22,500 nt of DNA from Chara braunii (taxonomy: Eukaryota; Streptophyta; Charophyceae; Charales; Characeae). How positions within the stretch are numbered: the first letter of the stretch is position 1; each line of letters begins with the position of its first letter. A program made the translations under genes and the position numbers. The stretch lies in NCBI GenBank assembly GCA_003427395.1, contig BFEA01000360.1:787843-810342 (forward strand), in the 5' to 3' direction. Below, piece by piece: positions 1 through 9,198 of this stretch. The notes below the pieces were generated by a model. It worked only from the letters and a program-made list of their open reading frames with translations. It was not told where the DNA came from and did not search any database.

Positions 1-77
<77 letters not shown>
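1..77. repeat. (GA)n dinucleotide microsatellite
   Basis: Uninterrupted GA repeat from the first base of the window, about 38 units. It probably continues to the left. It ends abruptly in unrelated sequence before the minisatellite. Confidence 0.99.
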
Positions 78-79
<2 letters not shown>

Positions 80-140
80 TCTATGTCTAATCCCAATCAC
101 CCCTACTATTCCTTCCGTCCTACCTATGACTCCTTCCACG

Positions 141-1010
141 ACTTGCTATGGTGGACGGGTGAAGGAGGTCGAGGTGGAAGAAAGTGCTTGGCTATGGAGG
201 ATGGGTGAAGGAGATTGAGGTAGAAGAAGGTGTTTGACTATGGTGGATGGGTGAAGAAGATGGAGGTGGAAGGAGTGAAGGTGTTTGGCTATGGTAGATG
301 GGTGAAGAAGATGGAGGTGGAAGAAAGTGCTTGGCTATGGAGGATCGGTGAGGGAGATGGAAGAAGAGGTAAACATGCTTGGCTATGGTGGATGGGTGAA
401 GGAGGTGGAAGAAGAGTTCAAGGTGCTTGGCTATGGTGGATGGGTTAAGGAGGTGGAAGAAGAGGTGAAGGAGCTTGGCTATGGTGGATGGGTGACGGAG
501 ATGGAGGTGAAAGAAGGTGCTTGGCTATGGAGGATGGGTGAGGGAGATGGAGGTGGAAGGAGTGAAGGTGCTTGGCTATGGTGGACGGGTGAAGGAGGTG
601 GATGTGGAAGAAGGTGCTTGGCTATGAAGGATTGGTGAAGGAGATAGAGGTAGAAAAAGGTGCTTGGCTATGGTGGATGCTGAAGAAGATGGGGGTGGAA
701 GAAGGAGTGAAGGTGTTTGGCTATGGTGGATGGGTGAAGGAGATGGAGGTGGAAGAAAGTACTTGGCTATGGAGGATGGGTGAGGGAGATGGAAGAAGAG
801 GTGAAGGTGCTTGGCTATGGTGGATGGGTGGAGGTGGAAGAAGAAGAAGGTCCTTGGCTATGGTGGATGGGTGAAGAAAATGAGATGGAAGGAGTGAAGG
901 TGTTTGGCTATGGTGGACGGGTGAAGGAGATGGGGGTGGAAGAAGGTGCTTGGCTATGGTGGATGGGTGAAGGAGGTGGAAGAAGAGTGAAGGTGCTTGG
1001 CTATGGTGGG
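141..1010. repeat. Minisatellite, 43-53 bp unit, about 19 copies, with ~430-bp higher-order period
   Basis: The core TTGGCTATGGTGGATGGGTG recurs at 143, 188, 234, 285, 331, 379, 427, 475, 521, 572, 618, 664, 717, 763, 811, 854, 904, 950 and 997. Spacings are mostly 46, 48 or 51. The run 46-51-46-48 starting at 188 is echoed by 46-53-46-48 starting at 618, so a block of about 430 bp appears to have been duplicated. Three forward frames each stay open over part of the array and read as Gly/Trp/Glu-rich peptides (LGYGGWVKEMEVEE-like). Unit lengths that are not multiples of three break any single frame, so I do not call a gene. Confidence 0.95.
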
Positions 1011-1015
1011 TCCTA

Positions 1016-1824
1016 AGCTTCTACCTCCTACCTACTTGAGTGACCTTAACCTCCGATCCATCAGAGAAATTCAGAATTGCAACATACAGATTTGCAGCAG
1101 ACATGCAGACTTTGCAAAATACAAATCTGTAAAAAAAAAAACAGATGTGAGATTTTTCAACTTTTGCCGATTTCGCCAGGGGAGGGAGAGCCGAAAAACA
1201 CAAATCTGCATTTGATGGCCCGAACGGTGTTAGATGTCTACGTAATTATATAGGCACTCTGCCTATACCCTACTTAAGACCTCCCTAAAGTTTGACCGGA
1301 TTCTGTCACCGTTTGCCCCTACTTGCCTGTTTTGAGCACCGCCCGAGGCTCTAAGTGAATAGTTCGGGGAAGTCCATTTTTTGTTTTCGCAAGAAAATGA
1401 ACTCAGATGGCCTGGAGGTTTTGCAGGCCCTCTATATATGCCTAGGATATGGGGCCTATTCAGTCCCAGCCCCCACATCCCTTGTTTGGTGGGGTTAGTT
1501 TCCGGCACCCCCCTGGCCGCACCGGCTCGCTGGCCATTCGGGGCCGGTCTTCACCCCGGGACTGGTCAGCGAGTTTCTCAGCGATAGCAACAGCAAGGCT
1601 TTGACCAGGCATTTAGTAGCGTCAACATCAGTCCCCTTTTTATAGCAGCAGCAGCAGCAGCCCACAATCCCCTACCTATTTCGTACTCTTATCGTGTTTG
1701 AATAGAGCACAACAACGCGATATTCAAATAAAGCACGGGGGGGGATTAGTATGTCATTCAAACAGAACACACAGGGTGGGTTGTCATAGATACAAAGTGT
1801 TTGTTGTGTACATGCAGTCATGTC
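1016..1824. other. Unassigned intergenic DNA with a hairpin, a TATA-like string and (AGC)6
   Basis: I find no supported gene here. It holds a 10-bp inverted repeat (1085-1094 with 1122-1131) followed by an A11 run, a TATATA string near 1431-1437, an (AGC)6 tract at 1644-1661 and a G8-9 run near 1737-1745. The TATA-like string could belong to an old LTR or promoter, but nothing downstream supports transcription. Confidence 0.5.
1085..1131. repeat. Inverted repeat, 10-bp stem
   Basis: TACAGATTTG at 1085-1094 is the exact reverse complement of CAAATCTGTA at 1122-1131, with a 27-nt loop. The same AGATTTG/CAAATCT word recurs near 1200-1208. Confidence 0.7.
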
Positions 1825-2790
1825 AAGAAAACTGGACAAAGACAAAGTTGCGAGTTACACCCAAGTAAAAAGGTTATCAAAAAGTGAACGGGGTGTCAAC
1901 AAAACTCACCCTCATGCATAGAAACTGAAAGGGCAAAGTGACGTTTTACTTTGGGGTAGGGAAATTGACTAATCATGGACTAGTGGTAACATCAACAACA
2001 AAAACAACAAAAGACGAAGTTGTGATTCATACCCAAATAGAAATCTCATCAACAACGTAAAGAGAGAGTGAGTAAAACTCACTCTCATGCATGGAAACTG
2101 AAAAGGCAAAGTGGCGATTTACTTTGGAATAAGAAAATAAACTAATCATGAGCTAATGGTGACATCAACATAAAAAACAAAAAAAAATGAAATTTGCGAT
2201 TTATACCCAAGTGAAAATCTCTTCACATGCATGAAAACTGAAAAGGCAAAGTGGAAATGGACTAATCATGGGCTAATGGTGACATCAACATAAAGAACAA
2301 CAAAAAATCAAAGTTGCGATTTATACCCAAGTGGACATCTCATTAAAAAGTGAACAGAGAGTGAGTAAAACTCACTCTAATGCATGGAAACTGAAAAGAT
2401 AAAGTGGTGATTTACTTTGGAATGAGGAAATGAACTAATCATGGGCTAATGGTGACATCAACATAAAAACAACAAAAATCAAAGTTACGATTTATACCTA
2501 AGTAAAAATCTCATCAAAAAGTGAAGAGAGAGAAGAGAGAGAGAGAGTAAAACTCACTCTCATGCGTGGAAACTGAAAAGTCAAAGTGGCGACTTACTTT
2601 GGAATGGGGAAATGGACTAATCATGGGCTAATGGTGACATCAACATAAAAAACAACTAAAATCAAAATTGCGATTTATACCCAAGTGGAAATCTCATCAA
2701 AAAGTGAAGAGAGAGTGAGTAAAACTCACTCTCATGCATGCAAACTGAAAAGGCAAAGTGGCGATTTACTTTGGAATGGGGAAATGGACT
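1825..2790. repeat. ~173-bp tandem satellite, five to six copies
   Basis: The landmark ACTAATCATG occurs at 1968, 2141, 2261, 2434 and 2616, and the array breaks off at a sixth landmark at 2788. Spacings are 173, 120, 173, 182 and 172. The third interval has an internal deletion of about 53 bp and the fifth a local GA expansion near 2525-2547. Each full unit contains a TTTATACCCAAGTG segment, a GAGTGAGT hairpin and AAACTGAAAAGGCAAAGTGG. The leftmost copy is the most diverged. The unit length is in the range common for plant satellites, but nothing here shows a centromeric or other role. Confidence 0.93.
2064..2086. repeat. Hairpin within satellite unit
   Basis: GAGAGTGAGT, an AAA loop and ACTCACTCTC form a perfect 10-bp stem. 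The same hairpin is perfect at 2711-2733, has a 9-bp stem at 2358-2378, and is damaged in the copy near 2540-2560 where GA repeats have expanded. Confidence 0.85.
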
Positions 2791-2851
2791 ATACGGATAC
2801 AATCTCTAGAGAAGCTACTTCCCTACCTTCTCATGCTTAGTATGTCAGTCA

Positions 2852-3075
2852 TGGAGAGAGGGAAAAAGGAGGAGAGAGGGAGGTAGGGGATGATGGATAA
2901 TGGAGACTAATTAGGAGGAGAGGAAAGAGAAGGAGAAGAAGAAGGATTGGGAAAAAGAAGAAGAAGAAGAAGAAGAAGAAGAAAGAGAAGGATGGGGAGA
3001 GGAAGATGAGCAAGGGGGGAAAGAGGGGAAGAGGTAGAGGAAGAAAAAGAAGGAGAAGAAGAAGAAGAATAAGAA
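2852..3075. repeat. Polypurine tract with (AAG)n core
   Basis: About 220 bases are almost entirely A and G on the plus strand, with a near-perfect (AAG)n run at roughly 2956-2984 and further GAAGAA blocks at 3050-3070. Long open frames on the minus strand here are runs of Leu/Ser/Phe/Pro, which is what a polypyrimidine strand translates to. No gene is implied. Confidence 0.95.
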
Positions 3076-4250
3076 TTATCCCACTCACCTCTTCTAGTAT
3101 CTTGAGATGGAGGAATCAACCTTGGTGAAACCCCTTCTCTCCTGGCACACTTGTAGATCAACTATGACTTCCTTCTTCTTCAAGCCCTCTTGTCCTTCCT
3201 TCCCTAGCCTCTCTCAGGCTATGGCAGACTCCTACTACTAAGGCTATGGAGTCCTCCCCTCTAGGACGGCTAAATGGACCCCCTCAAACCTTTCTTTCTC
3301 TCACAGTGTCGGGGCTATGGTGGATCACTGCCTTTGGCAAGCACTACCTCTACCAGCCTTAGTGGTCACTTTCCCTACCCTACAACCTCCTCAGAGCCTC
3401 TAGTCCGATAGTGGTTCCCCTCCTCCCACTCCATGTGAGTGTAGTGCTCTCATGAGCTGATTTCGGCAGCATAAACTTGGCTCATGCAAATGTGAGTGTG
3501 GCAGGCTGCTCGTCCAGCTTATGTAGGCTGAAAACAGCACTCTGGCCAACCCATGGGCTTCTCCATGTACCATAAGGTGAATTGAGGCACCCGCAAGACT
3601 TTTTCCTACCACTAGGTCTCTCCTGGGGCACGTGGGCCTCATTTTGGCCAGGTTCATGCAATCCGAGTAGTTCGTACCAACCCCGCCTACCTCTAGAGCC
3701 TTCTCATGCCTCCATTTTATTTCAGAAGCTTCCCCCTTGGGTCCAAGTTTCCAAGGGGCAGATTAACATGAAAGAAAAAAACCTTGTGGACCTTTTTTTC
3801 AATTTTTTTTATTCTACCCCATTTTGAGTAGGCCAGGGTAATTTCTTGTACCTCGGTGCTATCTCAGCCTTGGATCTGGCTGAGATCCAAGACCAGCAAT
3901 ATTCCGAGCTACCCCCAAATGATCCTTGCTTCAATTTTGAACTCTATGGCTCACTTTTCCAATTTTTGGTGCATATCGCTTCAGTTTTTGACCAAATGCA
4001 CCATTTTTTTTTTATTTTATTTTTTTCCATTTTGAACTGCCAACTCATTCTAGAGTTGGCCGTTTGAGCTGGCCCCACAAATAACGGTCAAATTTCCTCC
4101 TCCATCGATCCATGGCTGAAAACTGCTCCATCCCTTTTTGTTTTTTTCTCTCATTTTTGCCCTTTGAATTCAGATATTGTTGAGATAATGCCCTAAGGGC
4201 CTTATCTTTGCATTCCGGATTGCCCTCCACCAAATCTGGACGAATGAGGT
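3076..4250. other. Intergenic DNA, no gene seen
   Basis: No open frame here has coding character. T-rich tracts occur near 3790-3812 and 4006-4027. A local inverted repeat around GATCTGGCTGAGATC lies near 3873-3890. I could not assign the stretch to an element. Confidence 0.5.
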
Positions 4251-4254
4251 GAGA

Positions 4255-4762
4255 GTAGGAACTTGCCAATCCCTACTGTGTCAGTCCCAACTGGCCAACA
4301 CATCCTCCTCCACCCTTTTCTCCCCCTTTGTCTCATTCTCCATCCTTTTTCTCTCCGTCTTCTCTCTTTTTCTTTTATTTTTGTTGTGACAAGTGTCAAG
4401 TAGTTGTGAACCTTTTTTCTACGCAATGGATCTTGGTGCAGGGTCAGATCTAGCCCCAACAACTGACCGTTATATCTCGGATTGTAGTAATGAGGCCCCC
4501 ACACCCATGAGGGCTTCATTTTGCCTCCGTTAATTTCAATTTTGGAGCCCCCTTGCCCCAATTTCTCCTTGACAACTTATTTTCTGTATAGAGCTCCTTG
4601 GGGCCCTATTTTTTCATACCTTGCTGGTCCGGGATATCTCAGACTGCCAGGTAGCCCTCCCATCACAATTTTCCTCTCCTCCTTGCCACGAACTCCTCCT
4701 ACCTTGGCCCTACTAGTGTTTGCACCGGTGGTTGCTAATATTTTCCACAGTCTAGATCTTGA
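4255..4762. repeat. Diverged old repeat with a GTTATWTCTCGGATTGC motif
   Basis: From about 4255 this copy parallels 21900-22330: 'cagtccc...ctggccaac', a long C/T-rich tract, GACAAGTGTCAA, then two copies of the CTCGGATTGC-like motif about 162 bp apart (near 4472 and 4634), then CATTTTGCCTCCGTT. The same motif pair lies near 6222 and 6389. The family was not recognised. Confidence 0.55.
4759..4762. repeat. Target-site duplication, left (TTGA)
   Basis: TTGA immediately before the solo LTR matches TTGA at 5809-5812 immediately after it. Confidence 0.75.
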
Positions 4763-5808
4763 TGTGAGGATGGAGCCCTCAAGTAGGGGCCTTGCCATGA
4801 TGTACATGTCCTGGGCTAAGGCCCCAACAAGCCTCGTGCCTGCCCTAAGTGAAGGCGGGCCAGGAAATCAACAAGAGCCCTCTGTGCCAACATTTCACGA
4901 AGTGGGGTTCATACAGTTGCAGCACACCAGTTGGTTGGAGTGCACCGAGTCTCGGATTTCAGCAAATGCTGAAAGCCCGGGCCTCTGAGTTAGTTAGGCC
5001 CTGGGCACTCGAACGAGAGGCCGACAATGCATGCTGGGTATAGAGGCCGAAAATGCCAAAGGGAAATCGGCCCAGTATCTGAATCTAGCCGCAGACCTCG
5101 ATGAAGGAGGCGCAACTGCATTGCCCCGGGGCCCAACTGTATCGGGCTGGTTTCAGCCTCTGGGGCCCAGACGCAGGCTGAAGGGAGGCCGCCCACACGC
5201 AGCACTGGCATATAGGCAAGCAGGGCGAGTGGGCAGGGATCTTGGCCATTGCGGGCAATGCCGGCACGCTGCGCTAATGCGAGTTGCTGGCTGCTGCACT
5301 GCGCTAAGGCAGAGTGCAAGGCAGGCATGCACTAGGCGGTAGGGCGCTGCCTGTGCACAGGGCGCTTGGCGGCCATAGCCGGGCTGCAGAGGGCGCATGC
5401 GAGGTGAGGGCGAAGGTGGTTCTTCGGGGGTGAAGGGCGCTGTGCGGGTACAAGGGAGAGTGTGGGTGAAGAGGACACGTACCTGGTGGAGGTGGAGATC
5501 GGCATTGGTGTTGACATCATCACTCGCTAGTAGTCAAGTTGTCTGGTTGCTTTCATTGTTGTAGTTGTAGGCTAGGCTGTAGAGTAGATAGGGCGCCTGG
5601 CGCCATTCACAAGAGAGAGCTACATTTGGGTTATGCTGTTGGTGTTGCCCTGTTGGGCATGGACATTGACTCACGATTCATCTATATCATTCTCAATTGG
5701 ATGGTTACTCGGTTCCATGTGCTATCTGCTTTGGCTTTGACTACTTGGACTTCAGTGTGATTTTGCATTCTGGATTTCTGTGCTTCGTCCATATTCATGT
5801 TCCTTGCA
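4763..5808 (+). mobile_element. Solo LTR, same family as the 6562-21872 element but older
   Basis: It begins TGTGAGGATGGAGCCCTCAA, comparable to TGCGAGGATTTAGTCCCTC at the start of the full element's LTRs, and ends TTCCTTGCA, identical to the ends of both other LTRs. Inside are the GCCTGCC-GGCGGGC dyad (4838-4860), a CAGTTG..CCAGTTGGTT segment (about 4914-4936), and a 3' stretch (about 5690-5808) that parallels 15950-16068. Length is 1046 bp against 1183 bp for the intact LTR. It is flanked by TTGA on both sides, with no primer-binding site after its 3' end. This is the signature of unequal recombination between two LTRs. The middle part is poorly alignable by eye. Confidence 0.8.
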
Positions 5809-5812
5809 TTGA
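5809..5812. repeat. Target-site duplication, right (TTGA)
   Basis: Perfect match to 4759-4762. Confidence 0.75.
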
Positions 5813-6557
5813 TCTCGACGGTGCCACTTGCTTCTCGTGCCCAACCTTCATGTTGGCTCATCGTTCGCTTGGGACAACTCAAGTCCCCGCCACTGTTCCC
5901 ACGCAAGTCCCATTTTCTAGTCCCGGCGGCAGTCTCGCTGGCACATGTCCCAATTTTCCATTATTTTTATTCGGGTTCATCTAGTCATCGACATCATCCC
6001 CGATGACGTCCCATTTTTATTTGGGACTCCCTCGTCCCCGACAGTCCCAATCCCTTCTTCCCATGTGTCTCAAGTACGTCAATTATTCCCGATCATGAGA
6101 TGCTCGTCTCACGGTTGCCATCTACCGTCTCCACGTGCCCCATGCTTGAGACTTTTTTTTTCTAATATCTTGAGTGCGTCAAGGCTCATTTTCCCTTGGC
6201 TTTGGCACCCCCATGGAGTCCGTTATTTCTCGGAGTGCTATAATGAGCATTTTCCTAGTCTCACTGCCCCACAATTTGCCCCAAACTGAAGCAAAATGAA
6301 ACAGTCAATTTCAAAGTGCATCCGAGCTCAATGTTGGCTCCGGATGTACCAAAAACATATGTTTTCCCTCCTTCATGCAATCCGTTGTATCTCGGTTGCA
6401 TGGGGTCTTGATTTTCTCTGATTTTCTCAACAAAATTTAAATAAAATCAAGATACTTTGTAACCGATTCATCCCAGGATGAAACTAGTCACGGATGTATC
6501 TCCGAAATGGTCATTTCTTACCATTAGTGCCATTTTTCTTTTTCTTTTCTTTTCTCT
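5813..6557. other. Old repeat DNA between the two LTR insertions
   Basis: No gene seen. The left part has AGTCCC-rich text (near 5880-5945) that resembles the tandem repeats at 22396-22500. The right part has TTTCTCGGAGTGC-like and TATCTCGGTTGC-like motifs about 167 bp apart (near 6222 and 6389), as in 4255-4762 and 22100-22300. The C/T-rich end (6533-6560) was the target of the retrotransposon insertion. Confidence 0.5.
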
Positions 6558-6561
6558 TTTA
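6558..6561. repeat. Target-site duplication, left (TTTA)
   Basis: TTTA just before the 5' LTR matches TTTA at 21873-21876 just after the 3' LTR. Confidence 0.75.
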
Positions 6562-6601
6562 TGCGAGGATTTAGTCCCTCGGCAGTGTCTGAAAGTGTCA
6601 T

Positions 6602-6624
6602 GCGCACCCTAAGTAAAGGCGAGC
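6602..6624 (+). promoter_or_regulatory. LTR dyad motif, copy 1 (5' LTR, decayed)
   Basis: Seven-base arms around a CTAAGTAAA spacer. This copy has lost some symmetry (GCGCACC / GGCGAGC). The equivalent at 20730-20752 retains GCCCGCC on the left only. Copy 2 lies 184 bp downstream in both LTRs. Regulatory function is inferred from duplication and position beside the TATA-like box. Confidence 0.45.
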
Positions 6625-6645
6625 CTGCAAATATATGTCAATGCC

Positions 6646-6654
6646 TATTTATAG
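6646..6654 (+). promoter_or_regulatory. TATA-like box of the LTR
   Basis: TATTTATAG lies about 22 bp after dyad copy 1. The 3' LTR has TGTTTATAGG at the equivalent place (near 20774-20783). Its position about 85 bp into the LTR is compatible with an LTR promoter with a short U3 region, but the start of transcription is not known. Confidence 0.4.
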
Positions 6655-6785
6655 GGCTATGAGACCAGGTTGAGGGGCCCAAGCAGAGCCTGTTGTAAAC
6701 CCCATGCAGGCATGGATCTTCGACGAGGCCTTGTTACGAGTTGGCTCCTTGGCATGCCCCTGTAGTGCCCTTTCGGAAAGCATGA

Positions 6786-6808
6786 GCCCGCCCTAAGTGA
6801 AGGCGGAC
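6786..6808 (+). promoter_or_regulatory. LTR dyad motif, copy 2 (5' LTR)
   Basis: GCCCGCC, CTAAGTGAA, GGCGGAC: near-perfect 7-bp arms with a 9-nt spacer. The fully symmetrical version is at 20914-20936 (arms GCCCGCC and GGCGGGC). Confidence 0.55.
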
Positions 6809-7214
6809 CCCTGAATTTCAATATGGTCTGAGTTCGTCAATTTTGGCAAAGTTTGGTGGGCGCCAAACAGTTGTCATGCGCCAGTTGGTTACATCCTCAA
6901 TACTCGTGAGAATAAGAAATAATTTGTGAGCCTTCTAGGCTCTTGCAGCAGCGCAGGCGAACCAGGGAGAACCTCACGTTTACTTAAGGGTGGGTGGGCA
7001 AGCCTAACCAATTAAGTCCCAGGCCACTGTCTGAATGAGTCTGGGCACAAAAGCTATTGGAAACACACGAGACCCCGCCACACAGCAAACGGGGCGAGCA
7101 TTTTCCATAAAGGAAAGAGCTCGTCACTGGTCGGACATTCGGGCACTAGGCAGTGCATGCGACGGCGCTGCTTGAGTGTGCGCTTGCACTAGAGCTAGTT
7201 GCCAGGCCGTGCGC

Positions 7215-7218
7215 GCAG
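7215..7218. repeat. Target-site duplication of the nested element, left (GCAG)
   Basis: Pairs with GCGG at 15559-15562. The uninterrupted 3' LTR has GCGG at 21359-21362. One base differs in the left copy. Confidence 0.65.
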
Positions 7219-7719
7219 TGTCGGAGGGCACGGTGTCCTGACCCTCCTTTGTGTACCAGGTCCTCGCTCGGTGTCAGCTCCTTGTTCCTGCCTGCTGCTC
7301 CCTAGGCTCATCTCGTGCTATAGGTCTGGTACCTGGACTATTCCCCGCGCGGGCCGGTCCCAGTGGCGTAGCCCTCAGCAAAAGGGGTGCACCACAGGAC
7401 TTCCATTGGTCCACGCAGGCTCGGCGCCCTGCTGTATAGCAGAGCACTACCGGCCTGTGACCGTGGTAGCCGCCGGGTTCGCCCTGGGACGCGAAAGTGA
7501 GAGGGCGGGCTCAGTCTTTTCAACTGCGCGCTAAGCGTCCCTGTACAGGTTATGGGTCAGGTGCATGATACTGACAGCAGTCAAGAGAACAGAAAGCTAA
7601 ACAAAAACAACAAGAGAAGAAAAATAGAAAATCAGAGGTCTAATTAATGTGGTTGGACTACTAGCTTTAGTTCGGGGGGAATCTGATGGCCTTTGAATCC
7701 CAGTTATCGTTGCGTCCAA

Positions 7720-7981
7720 CTTCTTGGTTATTTTTAACTATTTATTGTTATCATTATTCCCTGTTTGCCTTCCTTGACTGGCATGTCGTTTCGGGGGAAG
7801 GCCGACAGGACAGGGTTTCGAACTCGAGCGGTGGTATTGCAATCTAGGCGAGCACAACCCTTCGAATATCACCTGTACCGGGTTTTGCGTGTCTAGGTTC
7901 CGCTCGGTAGGACCCAGCAGCTGTACTGCAGGTCAGATACGGTGGGCCGAAATTTGAAGCGCCACCTTTTCTTTTTGCTAC

Positions 7982-8018
<37 letters not shown>

Positions 8019-8585
8019 GTTATTATTTAGTTCCCCCACTTTCAGTTTCGGGCCGTCAATCTGTCACTTCATGGGGAAGGCTGCCGATTCGGGTTTTCAG
8101 ACTGCGGCCGCGATCCTATGGTCTGAGCCTTACCGGTCATTCGTAAGTTGCCTGGACCAGGCCCGTTTGCCCGAATCGTGCGGATCCTGGTGGCCAGGTT
8201 AAGGGGCAGATACAGTGAGAACTAAAAAGAAAAGAAAATGGGAAAAGGAAGAAAAGGAACCCAAGATCTGTGTGTGAGAGCGGGGCGTGGTTCAGGCAAG
8301 GCTGGTGCACGGAGAGATTTTGAGACACTACCCCCATCTTTCTTTTCCTTTCCCTGTTGTAATTATTGTTATTTTATTTTATTATTATTATTTAGTTTTC
8401 TAAATCTGATTTTCTACCTCTTGGCTTGTCCTTTCGCGGGAAGCCAACAGTTCGGATTTTGAACCATCTTATTGTGGCCTAAGTAGGCCGATCCCACGTA
8501 TACAGTCTGTGGGTGGGTTTCGATCTGGCATCGCGCGGCAGGACCTCAAAAGGAGGGCGACCCGCGGCCGCATTGGTAGGAGGCT
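7720..8585. repeat. Three diverged direct repeats with ATT tracts and hairpins
   Basis: Each copy has an A/T tract of the TTATT type, then TGTC(N)TTTC(N)GGGGAAGGC, then TTCGGGTTTT-like text. Cores lie at 7784, 8062 and 8427. Copies 1 and 2 also share CAGATACGGTG / CAGATACAGTG further on, and copies 1 and 3 share a CGG-YAGGACC segment. In copy 3 the core is flanked by TTGGCTT (8421-8427) and AAGCCAA (8441-8447), a 7-bp stem. In copy 1 it is bounded by TGTCG (7784-7788) and CGACA (7803-7807), the same pentamers as the ends of the whole element. No frame through this region looks coding. Confidence 0.7.
7979..8027. repeat. (ATT)n microsatellite
   Basis: About 15 ATT/TTA units with one G interruption near the right end. 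It lies inside the second direct repeat. A shorter, less regular tract is at about 8362-8393. Confidence 0.97.
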
Positions 8586-8840
8586 TATCACCCCCTTCAT
8601 GGAGGGTCATAAGCCCCCTCCTTGCCATCGGACACGGGTACCCGCCAGACATAGGACAAAGCTTGTGTTTTGAGGAAAGGAAAATGCTTGTCAGCATTTC
8701 ATTATGGGATACCGGATTGGGTCTCTGTTCCGTCGTGATGATTAGTGACTCTGCTGCCGCATAGTGGTTTCGGACCGTACTTCGACCGTTGAACCTTCGT
8801 TTTCGAATTATTTAGTTTTGCCTCGTTTTTCATTTTGGAA

Positions 8841-8859
8841 ATATTAAAACTGTTAATAT
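8841..8859. repeat. Inverted repeat, 7-bp A/T stem
   Basis: ATATTAA (8841-8847) and TTAATAT (8853-8859) flank a 5-nt loop, immediately before an ATG at 8858 that opens a 77-codon frame. That frame runs to 9091, contains the ambiguous base at 8901 and shows no features I recognise, so I do not call it a gene. Confidence 0.5.
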
Positions 8860-8900
8860 GAAGGAAAATTATGAAAGGACTAGAGCTGGTCTCTTCCTTT

Positions 8901-8901
8901 N
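8901..8901. other. Single ambiguous base (N)
   Basis: The only N in the window. It marks an unresolved call, probably at a low-quality or polymorphic site. Confidence 0.99.
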
Positions 8902-9198
8902 GTACGCAGAGTTACGGCCTATAAAGAAAAGAAAAGGCGAAGGAGAGTTTAACGGTACGCACACTAGTTGCAGAGTACTTTCTATCGCAGAGTGTTTCTT
9001 TTGCGCTAGTGTTGCGGGCCTGAGACAAGAGAGAGGGCGGATCTTTGGGGCCTGTAAGGGGGCTATCTCACTGCGAGCGCCTGGAGATTAAGTTCTCGGC
9101 TATCCTGAGTGACAATGGCACTACACGGATATAGGCCGGGGTGTTGGCGGCATACAGTGCGCTGGGTTCCAGTGTCGGGTGAAGGCCCTCAGATTACG

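Larger units (their letters stand above)
6562..7218 (+). repeat. 5' LTR, left part (interrupted)
   Basis: Collinear with 20690-21362 of the 3' LTR. By hand count about 62 of roughly 635 positions differ, mostly transitions. The 3' LTR has about 14 extra bases near 21313-21330. Homology stops at 7218, where the nested element begins, and resumes at 15559. Confidence 0.93.

Noticed and set aside
141-1010. CRISPR-like array
   Set aside because: Repeats are contiguous with no unique spacers, and the sequence is eukaryotic.
230-1016. Gly/Trp/Glu-rich open frames across the minisatellite
   Set aside because: They follow from repeat content. Units of 46 bp change frame, and three phases each give similar peptides.
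2849-3161. Leu/Ser/Phe/Pro-rich minus-strand frames, apparently membrane-like
   Set aside because: Direct translation of a polypyrimidine tract, not a protein gene.
4521-4988. 155-codon plus-strand frame
   Set aside because: It crosses the solo LTR boundary at 4763 and its target duplication, so it is not a single gene.
7199-7534. 111-codon open frame at the left junction of the nested element
   Set aside because: It starts in the LTR, crosses the insertion boundary at 7219 and has no domain-like features.
7810-7825. tRNA B-box-like GGGTTTCGAACTC suggesting a SINE
   Set aside because: No matching A box or cloverleaf was found at a suitable distance, and the string is part of the triplicated module.
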